Assembly: GCF_020905295.1 (NCBI RefSeq)
Contig: NZ_JAJJMM010000001.1
Coordinates: 3,782,001-3,846,000 of the forward strand
From: Flavobacterium piscisymbiosum
GTDB lineage: Bacteria > Bacteroidota > Bacteroidia > Flavobacteriales > Flavobacteriaceae
Reading direction: 5' to 3'
Length of the DNA stretch: 64,000 nt
How positions within the stretch are numbered: position 1 is the first letter of the stretch; each line of letters begins with the position of its first letter. The notes below the pieces were generated by a model, which did not search any database, was not told the DNA's origin, and saw nothing but the letters and a program-made list of their open reading frames with translations. The position numbers and the translations under genes were made by a program. Shown here piece by piece: positions 54,117 through 63,378 of this stretch.

Positions 54117-54905
54117 CTATCGCTGCAATATTGCTGAAGGTGCGATTCCATACTTTTTCTTGAAAGCAAAAGAAAAATGCGAAAGATCTTCGAAACCCAG
54201 ATCAAGATAAATATCCGATGGTTTTTTTCCTTTTTTTTCGATCAGGAAATAACCTTCCTGAAGTCGTCTTTGTATGAGCCAGCGACTTGGCGTGTCTGAA
54301 AAAATGGATGCAAAATCACGTTTGAAACCCGAAATACTTCTTCCGGTGAGATATGCAAAGCGTTCCATACTGATATTAAACTTATAGTTTCTATTCATGT
54401 AGGCTTCTAAATCGATCTTTTCCGGCGGTGCAAAATCAAAAAGAATATCTGTTAGTTCAGTGTTTTCTTTTAAGAGAATCAAAAGCAATTCTTCGCGTTT
54501 AATACTCGAAAAAGTATCGTCGATTTCGCCTCCGTCATTATAATATGGCATCAGGGACAGAATAAAATTCGGAACTAAATCACTTTTCTTAATATGCACA
54601 AATGATGCTTCATTGGTACTATTTTGGGCTATTGTTTTGTGTTTTGCAGCAAAGTTTTTTAGAAATTCGGTATCAAAAATCACAACGACTTTTTCGAATT
54701 CGCCATCTTGTTTTTGTTTGTTGTATCGTGCCAGATGATTTTTGCGTACGATGCAATATTCACCAGGTTTAAGATGGTATTTGCTAATGCCGTCATAACC
54801 TTCGATCGTGCCTTTTGCGAGATACAAAAAGAAATGTTCGGCAATGAATTGTTCCGGTGATATTTCGGGACCAATATAACAGCTTTTAATTTCGGTATAT
54901 CTCAT
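54117..54905 (-). CDS. AraC family transcriptional regulator
   Basis: 262 residues. N-terminal cupin-like sensor (about 1-140). C-terminal AraC helix-turn-helix pair about 165-262 ('NISMERFAYLTGRSISGFKRDFASIFSDTPSRWLIQRRLQEG', 'PSDIYLDLGFEDLSHFSFAFKKKYGIAPS'). It follows the metallo-hydrolase by 23 bases on the same strand, so it is probably the last gene of this operon and regulates it. Confidence 0.93.
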   Translation of the reverse strand: MRYTEIKSCYIGPEISPEQFIAEHFFLYLAKGTIEGYDGISKYHLKPGEYCIVRKNHLARYNKQKQDGEFEKVVVIFDTEFLKNFAAKHKTIAQNSTNEASFVHIKKSDLVPNFILSLMPYYNDGGEIDDTFSSIKREELLLILLKENTELTDILFDFAPPEKIDLEAYMNRNYKFNISMERFAYLTGRSISGFKRDFASIFSDTPSRWLIQRRLQEGYFLIEKKGKKPSDIYLDLGFEDLSHFSFAFKKKYGIAPSAILQR

Positions 54906-54928
54906 GGTTTATCGTCTGTGAGTTAGGA

Positions 54929-56050
54929 TTATTTCCACCATTGTTTAAAAACTTTGTGCTCATCAAAAATAACGATTTCTCCCATAAGAGGCGTTATCAA
55001 CGGAATTTGATATTTAGCGTTGAGTCGGTTAAGCTCATTTAGCGGGGCGTTCCAGGTATGTTTGGCAAGGGCAAATTTAGAATTATGAACAGGAATTATG
55101 CTTTTGGCTTTAAGATCACGTGATGCCTGCAAGGTTTCTTCGGGCAACATATGGATGTAATGCCAGGCTTTATCGTATTGTCCGTTCTCCATAATCGCCA
55201 CATCGATGGGGCCAAATTGTTTCCCGATTTCGGCAAAATGCGTGTCGTAACCACCATCGCCGCTGTAATATACCTTTAGCGTAGGCGAACTAATTAAATA
55301 CGACGCCCACAAAGATTGATTTTGTTTTAAGCCGCGTCCTGATTTGTGTCTGGCCGGTAAAGTATGAATGGTATAGTTATTTTCGACCACCACATCATCG
55401 TTCCAGTCCTGTTCGATAATTTTTTCTTTTGGATATCCCCAACGTTCAAAATGTGCGCCAACGCCCAAACCGCAAATAATAGTTTTTACCTTGTCTTTGA
55501 GTGCCAGAATAGTTTCATAATCAAGGTGATCATAATGATCGTGCGAAATGAGTAAATAATCGATATTGGGTAAATCCTGCACGTGATAGGTATTGGTTCC
55601 GTCGAAAACCTTTACGGTATTGGGCAGAGGAGAAGCATTATCGCTAAAAATAGGATCAATTAAAATTTTCTTTCCGTCTATTTGCAAAAGCACGGAAGAA
55701 TGCCCAAACCAAACCAAAAGATTCTGATCAGCCGGCAAATGCTTCAAATCTGTTTTTACAGACGGAATTCGTTTTGTAGGTTCGGTTGGAACGGTTTTAT
55801 CGAAAAACGTTTTTGTTATTTCGCCCCAAAAGCTATATCCCGGAGCCAATGTTGGCGTATAAATCGTGTTCTGAAATTCTCCGTCTTTATAATGAGGCGA
55901 TTTTTCGATTTGCAACATGCTTTTATCTGATGGTAAACTGCCAAAAGTTGCTTTTTGCATGTACAGAAAAACAGCAATGCCCAAAACGATTATTATCGTC
56001 AGGATTATGATCAAGATACGTTTAATGATTTTTAAAATTCTTTTTTTCAT
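54929..56050 (-). CDS. MBL-fold metallo-hydrolase (UlaG/NAPE-PLD-like)
   Basis: 373 residues. The N-terminal hydrophobic helix (about 10-30) could anchor it in the membrane. The metal motif HDHYDHLDYET (about 171-181), preceded by 'LVWFGHSSVLLQIDGKKILIDPIFSD', defines the NAPE-PLD/UlaG-like branch, and later histidines include 'HLPARHKSGRG'-type residues. Hydrolyses a phosphodiester or lactone. Its start overlaps the epimerase stop by four bases (ATGA). Substrate not known. Confidence 0.9.
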   Translation of the reverse strand: MKKRILKIIKRILIIILTIIIVLGIAVFLYMQKATFGSLPSDKSMLQIEKSPHYKDGEFQNTIYTPTLAPGYSFWGEITKTFFDKTVPTEPTKRIPSVKTDLKHLPADQNLLVWFGHSSVLLQIDGKKILIDPIFSDNASPLPNTVKVFDGTNTYHVQDLPNIDYLLISHDHYDHLDYETILALKDKVKTIICGLGVGAHFERWGYPKEKIIEQDWNDDVVVENNYTIHTLPARHKSGRGLKQNQSLWASYLISSPTLKVYYSGDGGYDTHFAEIGKQFGPIDVAIMENGQYDKAWHYIHMLPEETLQASRDLKAKSIIPVHNSKFALAKHTWNAPLNELNRLNAKYQIPLITPLMGEIVIFDEHKVFKQWWK

Positions 56051-56700
56051 TTTGGATTGGCTGCTTTTTTTATATCAATGGCTTCAAGTACATTTTTTGA
56101 ATACCCAATTTTTGTTACCGCAATCATGGCACGACCAATTTCTCTGACGGTACAACCAGTAAAAAATAAGCCCATAATAGGATAAAGAAACGTAATATAT
56201 TTATTGAATCCTTTAAGGTGAATTTGCGTTTTATCAGGCTTCATTAATCCCGGGCGAAAATTGTATTGCGCTTTAAAACCTAAGGCTTTCAAAGCATTTT
56301 CGGTTTTTCCTTTTACGCGTGCCCACATTACTTTTCCGTTTTCAGAACTGTCTGTATGTGATCCTGAAATAAAATTGAAAGTAAGATTTGGGTTTTGGTC
56401 TAAAAGCACTTTCGCAAAATGCAAAGTAGTATCGTACGTAATATGCGTGTATTGTGCTTCATCCATGCCTACGCTGCTGATTCCGGCGCAATAAAAACAG
56501 GCATCATAATCTGCAAGCTGAGTATCACCGCTTGTCAGCGAAAGAAAATCCGGCACAAGATATTCTTTTAGTTTAGGATGTGATTTTCCGCTTGGTTTTC
56601 TGCCCACGTACAAAACTTGTTCTATCTGATTATTATCTAAACATTCGATCAAAACTCCTTCGCCCACCATTCCGGTAGCGCCTGTTACAATTACTTTCAT
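56047..56700 (-). CDS. NAD(P)-binding epimerase/reductase-like protein
   Basis: 217 residues. TGATGMVGEGVLIECL (about 7-22) is the Rossmann motif of atypical SDRs. The YxxxK active site is not clearly present, as in NmrA/HIM-like members. It is two bases after the larger reductase gene, so translationally coupled. Function unknown beyond nucleotide-dependent oxidoreductase or binding. Confidence 0.9.
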   Translation of the reverse strand: MKVIVTGATGMVGEGVLIECLDNNQIEQVLYVGRKPSGKSHPKLKEYLVPDFLSLTSGDTQLADYDACFYCAGISSVGMDEAQYTHITYDTTLHFAKVLLDQNPNLTFNFISGSHTDSSENGKVMWARVKGKTENALKALGFKAQYNFRPGLMKPDKTQIHLKGFNKYITFLYPIMGLFFTGCTVREIGRAMIAVTKIGYSKNVLEAIDIKKAANPK

Positions 56701-56702
56701 AT

Positions 56703-57743
56703 TTATATTTTAAGAGATTTCCATTTTATTAAACTAATTACGGTTGCCATAATAGCTTCTTCATTATTACGTGGTTTCCAGCCTAAAACTGTTCTGGCTT
56801 TTTCGTTACTGGCTTCGCGGTAAATACCAACTAATGGCAAAATGGCTTTGGCCTGATCGTTAAACAAAGCGCTTAATCGTATTATAAAGGTAGGTAAAGA
56901 TTTTGTAGAGGCTTTCTCTACAACGTATGGCATTTTTTGTTTTAAGAGCTTTACGATTTCTAATAATGACATGGTACCTCCTGCCAAAGCGAGGAAACGT
57001 TGTCCGCTGGCATCCGGGTTTTCCATGGCCAGAATGTGCAGTTCGGCTACATCTCTTACGTCTACAATTCCTAAACGGATATCCGGAACTGCTTTCATGC
57101 TTCCGTCTAATAATTTTTTTAGCATTTCGAAACCGCTCGATAAATCGGCGCTTAAGGATGGACCAAAAATCCCCATTGGATTAATGACTGTAAGTTCTAA
57201 TTTTCCGCTTTCGGTTTTCATAAAATCCCAGGCAGCCTGTTCGGCAAGAACTTTAGATTTATTATAAGTCGAAAGTCCTTTTTCGTTAGGATTGGTCCAG
57301 CTTTCCTCTGTAATAATTGTATTTTTATCTTTATGGCTGTAACCAACCGCACCAAAGTTTGAAGTCATTAATACACGTTTTACGCCTGCTTCTCGTGCCG
57401 CTTTCAGTACACGTAAAGTTCCGTCAACGGCAGGACGGATCATTTCGTCTTCGTTTTTGGGTAATCTTAAAAATATTGGCGAAGCAATGTGCAGAACATA
57501 CTGACAGTCAATCATGGCTTCGAGCCAGTTTTTATCTGAGGTAAGATCAGCTTCGATAAAATCAAGTTTACTAAAATCGGTAATGCCGCCATTTTTTAGC
57601 GTTTCGAAAATCTTGTCTTTGCTTTTTATCGAACGAATGGTTGTTCGAACCTGATATCCACGATTTAATAATTGTAAAATACTATGTATCGCCACAAAAC
57701 CTGTTCCGCCTGTTACCAATACTTTTTGATGGGTATGTATCAT
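56703..57743 (-). CDS. extended SDR, dihydroflavonol-4-reductase-like
   Basis: 346 residues. VTGGTGFVAIHSILQLL (about 10-26) is the cofactor motif, 'VLMTSNFGAVGYSHK' and YNKSK (active YxxxK) follow. 'MGIFGPSLSADLSSG' matches the dihydroflavonol-4-reductase/cinnamoyl-CoA reductase-like branch, which reduces aldehydes or ketones with NADPH. First gene of the operon that continues with the smaller epimerase, the MBL-fold hydrolase and the AraC regulator. Confidence 0.92.
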   Translation of the reverse strand: MIHTHQKVLVTGGTGFVAIHSILQLLNRGYQVRTTIRSIKSKDKIFETLKNGGITDFSKLDFIEADLTSDKNWLEAMIDCQYVLHIASPIFLRLPKNEDEMIRPAVDGTLRVLKAAREAGVKRVLMTSNFGAVGYSHKDKNTIITEESWTNPNEKGLSTYNKSKVLAEQAAWDFMKTESGKLELTVINPMGIFGPSLSADLSSGFEMLKKLLDGSMKAVPDIRLGIVDVRDVAELHILAMENPDASGQRFLALAGGTMSLLEIVKLLKQKMPYVVEKASTKSLPTFIIRLSALFNDQAKAILPLVGIYREASNEKARTVLGWKPRNNEEAIMATVISLIKWKSLKI

Positions 57744-58024
57744 TCATTACATTTTTATGGTACAAAGATCTGAAGAATGCTTTTAGTTGACTTTGTTGAA
57801 AAGTCCAAAGTTGTTTTGTTGAGAAGTTCAGCAGGGAGGAATTAGAAAATTAGATAATTAGATAATGAGAGATGGGATGCGGATGAAATGGATTCGCTTT
57901 GCGAAAGCACGGATTTTTATAGTTGGTTTTCTTGTTTTTGTATGTCAGACTGAGCGAAGTCGAAGTCTCGCAATGTGACTACAAATAATTTTTCATGCCG
58001 ATTTCTATAGTATAAACATTTTTT
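57744..58024. other. gene-free repeat-rich stretch
   Basis: Divergent side of the reductase operon. It has decayed repeats (GATTCGCTTTGCGAAAGCAC near 57892; ACTGAGCGAAGTCGAAGTCT near 57948) and no credible gene. The reductase promoter probably lies within 57744-57800. Confidence 0.45.
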
Positions 58025-58120
58025 TCAGGAGCTAATCCCGCTATCCGTTCCAATCTTTTGTGCCGAACACCGGCACAAAAGGATTTCCACTTCTATCGGG
58101 GCTAGGGTAATCATTTTCAT
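58025..58120 (-). repeat. structured hairpin repeat, copy 3 (candidate RNA)
   Basis: Reverse-oriented relative to copies 1 and 2. Inner stem TTTTGTGCCG / CGGCACAAAA around GTGTT. It differs from copy 2 at six positions, including a paired T-A to G-C change in the stem. The frame runs 58120-58025 (31 codons), like copy 2. Confidence 0.7.
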
Positions 58121-58183
58121 AATAATATTTAGTTTATCAAAAATGAAATAAACTGGTTTAAACATATAAAGTAACCACAATCC

Positions 58184-58340
58184 TGTCATCCCGAGGAACG
58201 AGGGATCTCCGCAAGAAACTCCTTAAAGAAACTCCGTAATTAGTGAGACCTGACAGGTTTTTAAAACCTGTCAGGTCTGCTTTATGTGCCAATTTTTGTC
58301 GAGTTGCTCACGGAGATCCCTCGTTCCTCGGGATGACAAG
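58184..58340. repeat. 'GTCATCCCGAGGAACGAGGG' inverted repeat
   Basis: Arms GTCATCCCGAGGAACGAGGG (58185-58204) and its reverse complement at 58319-58338, with a smaller palindrome GACCTGACAGG / CCTGTCAGGTC inside at 58247-58277. Same family as 29748-30067. Confidence 0.75.
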
Positions 58341-58403
58341 ATTGAGGATAGTAACAGGGGAGTACATCTTTTTCAAAGTTGTAAACTTTGAAAAAGATAG
58401 TAA

Positions 58404-58472
58404 AAAATCTAAAATCTAAAATCTAAAATCTAAAATCTAAAATCTAAAATCTAAAATCTAAAATCTAAAATC
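58404..58472. repeat. heptanucleotide tandem array (AAAATCT)
   Basis: Nine exact AAAATCT units followed by a partial one. The array ends about 200 bases before the start of the siderophore-type receptor gene. It is a 7-base period like the array at 36160 but has a different unit and is much shorter. Confidence 0.85.
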
Positions 58473-58670
58473 ATTCTACAGGTAATGTATCTTCTTTTTT
58501 ACCTAATAAAAATTTTACGTAATAAATTTCTTAAAGCCTTGTTTTAGTGTTTTTTTTACGGTTATCTAAATGCAATTATTTTGAAAAAATTTGCCTGATT
58601 ACAGTTGATTGATAAGAAAAAATATTGTTCATTTGCGCCTTAATTTAGAATTGGTTTAAATAATAATAAC

Positions 58671-61091
58671 ATGAAAACAAAAATAATATCAACTTCCTCT
58701 TTCCTAAGAACTTCAGGAAGAATGATAGCAACTCTTCAACAGCAATTTAATTTTATTATTTTAGTCAGTTTGTTAGTGAGTGGAGGACTTCTTCAGGCTC
58801 AAACTACAGGAACAGGACAAATTTCAGGAACTATTATTACCAATGACGGAAATGCAAGTCAGGGTGTTATTGTAAAATTAATTGAAATTAATAAAAGCGC
58901 TGTAACGAATGCATCTGGTAATTATGAGTTTAAAAAGGTACCTTTTGGTACGTATACACTCGAAGTTACGATGTCTGGTTATGCCTCTTCTACAGAAACA
59001 GCCGAGATTACAAAGCAAACACCATCAGCTCTTGTAGACATTCGAGTAAATTCATCTATAGAGAATCTTGAAGATGTGGTAATTCGTACCGGAGGAAATC
59101 GTTTTGCTAAAAAAGAGAGTATTGATGTGGCTAAAATGCCGCTTAAAAACATCGAAAACTCACAGGTTTATATTATTGTAAGCAAGGAGTTAATGAAAGA
59201 GCAAGTCATTACAGATTATAATAGCGCGTTTAAAAATGTTCCGGGAGCCGGTATTGCAGAGGTACGAAATCAGGGGAGAACTACTTCTATTTCAAGAGGT
59301 TTTGCTACACCTCAATTGGTTCGAAACGGGGTTGGAAGTTTTACTTATACCACAATCGATCCTTCGAATCTGGAGCGTATTGAGGTGATCAAAGGACCAT
59401 CGGCAACACTTTTTGGAAGTACTTTATCTTCTTTTGGTGGATTGTTTAATCGTGTGACCAAAAAGCCTTTTGATAGTTTTAAAGGTGAAATATCATATTC
59501 AGCAGCTAGTTGGGATTTAAACCGATTTACAGCTGATGTCAACACACCATTAAATAAGGATAAAACAGCTTTGCTAAGAATGAATACTGCTTTTCATAGT
59601 GAAAGAAGTTTTCAGGATGCAGGATTCAACAGGAATTTTTCTTTTGCTCCAAGTTTTTCGTATGAAATCAATGATCGTTTGACGCTTTTGATTGATGCTG
59701 AATTTAGTATGTACAAAGCGACTTCGCCAACCAGACTTGCGCCATTTGTTGTAAAAAATACCGAAAGCAGTATTGAAGATCTTAATATTCCGTACAAATT
59801 GTCTTTTGCCAATAACACCATCAATTATACAAGTCAGCAATATAATATTTTTGCACAGTTAAAGTATAAAATGACTGACCAATGGACGTCTCAAACTGTT
59901 ATATCCAGAACACGATCTTCGTCTGATGGCTATACGGTGGCTTTGCAAATGATGTCTCCCACTACAATAAGACAACAAGTTACGTATCAGGAATCTCCTT
60001 TTTACGGAACAGATATTCAGCAGAATTTTATTGGTGTTTTTAACATTGGTAAACTAAAGAACAGGGTAGTGGCAGGTATCGATTTTTACAGTCTTCGTGC
60101 TACGCGTAATGATGCTACGGTAAATATGCCAGCCATGGATTACAAAAAACCAGGCGATGCTTACAACAATTTTAATTTGGATAAAGTAGCTCCGATGTTT
60201 AGTGATCCTAAGGTAAAGTTCACCAATTATGTTTCGACTAACGAAAATACCTATAGTGCCTACGTTTCTGATGTTTTGAATGTAACAGACAAATTATTAG
60301 TAATGGGAGGAATTCGTGTAGACCGATATGAAAATAAAGGGACTTACTACCCGAGTAAAGATTCTATTGCAGGAAATTACAATCAAACGGCATTTTCGCC
60401 AAAATTTGGAGTGGTGTATCAACTTATGAAAGACAGGATTGCTGTTTTTGGTAATTATATGAATGGTTTTAGCAACGTTTCGGGTTCTGATTTTGACGGA
60501 AACACTTTTAAACCCAATCAGGCGAATCAGTATGAGGGAGGTTTTAAATTTGATTTGAATAAAATATCAGCGACATTGAGCTATTATGATATTCAGGTTA
60601 CAAACATTACACGCGATGATCCGGATCACGCTAATTTCTCTATTCAGGACGGAACTCAGGTAAGTAAAGGTTTTGAAGCTGAGCTGATTGCCAACCCAAT
60701 TTCAGGACTAAATATCGTTGCAGGTTATACGTATAATGATAGTAAATACGAAAAAAGTAATGCCAGCGTTCAGGGATTAAGGCCAACAACGGCGGGATCT
60801 CCAAGAACGGCGAATTTATGGGCGAGTTACAGAATTGTAAACGGTCCGGCGCAAGGTTTAGGATTTGGTTTTGGAGGTATTTATGGCAGCGAATATTACC
60901 AGACCAATACGACGACTTTCAAATTTTCGATTCCGTCGTATACGGTTTTAGATGCTTCACTTTTTTACGATCAGCCTAAATACAGGTTGGGAATTAAAGT
61001 AGATAATTTAACAAACGAAAAGTATTGGTCGTACAGACTTGCAGCTCAAAACCCAACGCGTGTAACAGCAAACGTTACGTTTAAATTCTAA
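58671..61091 (+). CDS. TonB-dependent siderophore-type receptor
   Basis: 806 residues. Long signal region (about 1-44; Met18 could be an alternative start), a carboxypeptidase-like domain (about 50-125), plug 'DVVIRTGGNRF' and 'RGFATPQLVRNGVG', 'LERIEVIKGPSATLFGSTLSSFGGLFNRVTKKP', and a barrel ending VTANVTFKF, with the terminal Phe of outer-membrane barrels. This is the FhuA/FpvA/FhuE-like siderophore group. A heptamer array sits upstream and a terminator 30 bases after the stop. Confidence 0.93.
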   Translation: MKTKIISTSSFLRTSGRMIATLQQQFNFIILVSLLVSGGLLQAQTTGTGQISGTIITNDGNASQGVIVKLIEINKSAVTNASGNYEFKKVPFGTYTLEVTMSGYASSTETAEITKQTPSALVDIRVNSSIENLEDVVIRTGGNRFAKKESIDVAKMPLKNIENSQVYIIVSKELMKEQVITDYNSAFKNVPGAGIAEVRNQGRTTSISRGFATPQLVRNGVGSFTYTTIDPSNLERIEVIKGPSATLFGSTLSSFGGLFNRVTKKPFDSFKGEISYSAASWDLNRFTADVNTPLNKDKTALLRMNTAFHSERSFQDAGFNRNFSFAPSFSYEINDRLTLLIDAEFSMYKATSPTRLAPFVVKNTESSIEDLNIPYKLSFANNTINYTSQQYNIFAQLKYKMTDQWTSQTVISRTRSSSDGYTVALQMMSPTTIRQQVTYQESPFYGTDIQQNFIGVFNIGKLKNRVVAGIDFYSLRATRNDATVNMPAMDYKKPGDAYNNFNLDKVAPMFSDPKVKFTNYVSTNENTYSAYVSDVLNVTDKLLVMGGIRVDRYENKGTYYPSKDSIAGNYNQTAFSPKFGVVYQLMKDRIAVFGNYMNGFSNVSGSDFDGNTFKPNQANQYEGGFKFDLNKISATLSYYDIQVTNITRDDPDHANFSIQDGTQVSKGFEAELIANPISGLNIVAGYTYNDSKYEKSNASVQGLRPTTAGSPRTANLWASYRIVNGPAQGLGFGFGGIYGSEYYQTNTTTFKFSIPSYTVLDASLFYDQPKYRLGIKVDNLTNEKYWSYRLAAQNPTRVTANVTFKF

Positions 61092-61116
61092 GATTATTTA
61101 AATTTAAAATAATAGA

Positions 61117-61157
61117 AAAAGGGGAAGATTTCATTTTTGAAACCTTTCCCTTTTTTA
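61117..61157 (+). terminator. intrinsic terminator
   Basis: AAAAAGGGGAAGATTTC / GAAACCTTTCCCTTTTTT is a stem with one bulge and a T run, 26 bases after the receptor stop. Confidence 0.8.
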
Positions 61158-61163
61158 TTTACT

Positions 61164-61650
61164 GAATTTAATATTTCGCCCCGCTGGGGCTCTGTGTTGT
61201 GAGACTTGATTTTCTACAAATATGTCGTCCCTCCGGGACTAGAAAATGATTATTTGTTTTTTTGAAATCTTATCCTTTTTATTTCTGAATTTAATATTTC
61301 GCCCGCTGGGGCTCTGTGTTGTGAGACTTGATTTCTATAAATATGTCATCCCTCTGGGACTACAAAATGATTATTTGTTTTTTTGAAATCTTATCTTTTT
61401 TATTTAATGAATTTAATATTTCGCCCCGCTGGGACTCTGTGTTGTGTGGCTTTATTTTCTATAAATATGTCGTCCCTCTGGGACTTGAACATGATTATTT
61501 ATTTTTTTTGAAATCTTATCCTTTTTATTTACTGAATTTAATATTTCGCCCCGCTGGGCTCTGTGTTGTGTGGCTTGATTTTTTATAAATAGGTCGTCCC
61601 TCTGGGACTAGAAAATGATAATTTGTTTTTTTGGGTCTCTATAAATATAT
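61164..61650. repeat. four tandem units of about 123 bases
   Basis: GAATTTAATATTTCGCC begins units at 61164, 61287, 61409 and 61534 (123, 122, 125 bases). Each contains CCGCTGGGGCTCTGTG and CCCTCTGGGACT-like blocks. Reading frames inside it (such as 61328-61588) are artefacts of the repeat. The following 61650-61858 contains AGCTCCATAGGAGCGATATA and AGCTCCATCGGAGCGACATA palindromes. No gene. Confidence 0.8.
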
Positions 61651-61858
61651 TATCATTTCAGCATTTTAAATTGATGGTGAACATTATAAAAATCCCTTAT
61701 AAGAAAAGCTCCATAGGAGCGATATATTTATAGCTATTTGATATTGGTTTAGAAATAAAGCTCCATCGGAGCGACATATAAATTTTAGATATTCAGAGGA
61801 AGCTTTGTTTTATGTAAAATATTGTTCAATTTTGATCTGAAATCTTCCCCTTTTTTGG

Positions 61859-62977
61859 CTATTTATTCAGCCATGCTTTAAATTCCGCGGCTTTGTTTTT
61901 GCTAATGATAACATCGATTGTAGATTTTGGAACAACTTCAATTTTGAGCTGGTTATTGCCATATTTCAAAATTTTATCTATCGATTTTATAGCCAGGATA
62001 AATTGTCTGTTGGCCCTGAAAAAGATTGCATTGTCGAGTTCGCTGTAAATTTCTTCGAGGCTGCTGTTACTTGTAGAGATTTTTCCGTTTACATCTTTCA
62101 CGTAAGTGATCGTATTCTCCATATAAATATAGGCGATTTGTTCTATTTCGAGCGAGACGATTTCGTTTTTCAGATTCGTTAAAATCCTTTTTTTATTCGC
62201 AGGAGAAACAGATAAATCAGGAACTTTTGATTGCTCATTCGATTCTAGTTTTGATTTGTAACTGGTTAAATCATAGTTGAGTTTCGAAAGGCTTAAAACT
62301 TCATTAAAAAGATTTTCATTTTTCTGCTCCAGTTTTCTTTCGTATCGGCTTCCAAAAAGGCGAATCATAAAAAAAGAAAGTAAAACAATCAAAGCGCCAG
62401 TGCTGATGTAAACCAGAATAAAATAGAATTTTAAATCCTGAACTTGTTTATTTATGCTTTGTAGATTGGCGTGCGAAGCAATAATCCAATCGGTGTCTTT
62501 AACCGGATAGAGGTAGATAATTTCAGCATCTTTTTTTTGATTGTTATAGTTTCTGATTCCACCGCCTTCGGTTTTATTTTTTAGATAGGAATAAAAATCT
62601 TCAGGATTTACTTCATTATGCGTTGTCGAAATATACGATTCGTCAGGACCGGTCATTCGGCCAATTTTTTCCGGATTAGGATGGCAGATTTCTTTTCCTG
62701 TTTGATCAAACATACAGATAAAACCCGTTTGAGTGTCGGTTTTTTCGATGCTCTTTTGTACGTTATTAATGATTACCTTTCTGTCACTATTTTGTTGCGC
62801 TTGTAAAGAAATCAGGTTGGCCATTTCTTTGGCTTCTCTTTTACTGGACTCAATCTGAATTTTTAGAAATTGCTCCGTACTTAAACCTACCAAATAATTC
62901 ATGCTAAAGTATCCGCAAATGTATACGACAACAAGTAATGATAAAAAAGTAAAAAGATAAAGCTTGTCTTTCTTCAT
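61859..62977 (-). CDS. membrane-bound LytTR transcription factor with periplasmic sensor domain
   Basis: 372 residues. Two membrane helices (about 8-28 and about 186-208) enclose a periplasmic Cache-like domain ('FICMFDQTGKEICHPNPEKIG', about 84-104, then 'VKDTDWIIASHANLQSINKQV'). A coiled coil (about 210-255) and a C-terminal LytTR DNA-binding domain (about 268-372, 'FFRANRQFILAIKSIDKILKYGNNQLKIEVVPKSTIDVIISK') follow. There is no receiver or kinase, so this is a one-component transmembrane regulator. It may control the siderophore receptor, but it is convergent with it. Confidence 0.9.
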   Translation of the reverse strand: MKKDKLYLFTFLSLLVVVYICGYFSMNYLVGLSTEQFLKIQIESSKREAKEMANLISLQAQQNSDRKVIINNVQKSIEKTDTQTGFICMFDQTGKEICHPNPEKIGRMTGPDESYISTTHNEVNPEDFYSYLKNKTEGGGIRNYNNQKKDAEIIYLYPVKDTDWIIASHANLQSINKQVQDLKFYFILVYISTGALIVLLSFFMIRLFGSRYERKLEQKNENLFNEVLSLSKLNYDLTSYKSKLESNEQSKVPDLSVSPANKKRILTNLKNEIVSLEIEQIAYIYMENTITYVKDVNGKISTSNSSLEEIYSELDNAIFFRANRQFILAIKSIDKILKYGNNQLKIEVVPKSTIDVIISKNKAAEFKAWLNK

Positions 62978-63378
62978 AAGAATATTTGAATTGATGATCC
63001 AAATTTAATTAATAATAATCGGTTGGGTACAATTATTTTTAAGAGACAGCAGTCATAATTTTTGTTTAATTAAAGAACAAGTTTTTTGTTTTTAAATCGA
63101 TCATCCATTTATTCGAAAGGAATTTTAAATCAAGGTTGAAACCAAGTATAACCTTTCTATAAATGTTTTATCAGAAAGCCAGATTCTATTCAGTCTTATT
63201 TATTCCCTTTTAAGTTCATTTTTTCCCTTTCTCGCTATTTTAGTTGATTTCATTGAGGTTTCAGCGCTTTATTTGCAGTATGAAATTTCAAAATGAGATC
63301 AGTTTTGTTTCCCTGATTTTGATTTTTACAGTTTTAAAAGAAGTTCCAAATGCCTTATTAAATAGAAAAACATCCAAA
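62978..63378. other. gene-free divergent region
   Basis: 401 bases between the LytTR gene (minus) and the haem protein (plus). No repeat of a known family. An in-frame ATG at 63280 would extend the downstream protein by 33 residues, but no feature supports this. Confidence 0.45.

Noticed and set aside
61328..61588. 86-codon frame
   Set aside because: It lies inside the four-unit tandem repeat and repeats itself; it is an artefact.
63280..63378. 33-residue extension of the haem protein
   Set aside because: The anchor helix follows MKKPKIYKRK directly, which is the typical start; the extension has no family-like features.
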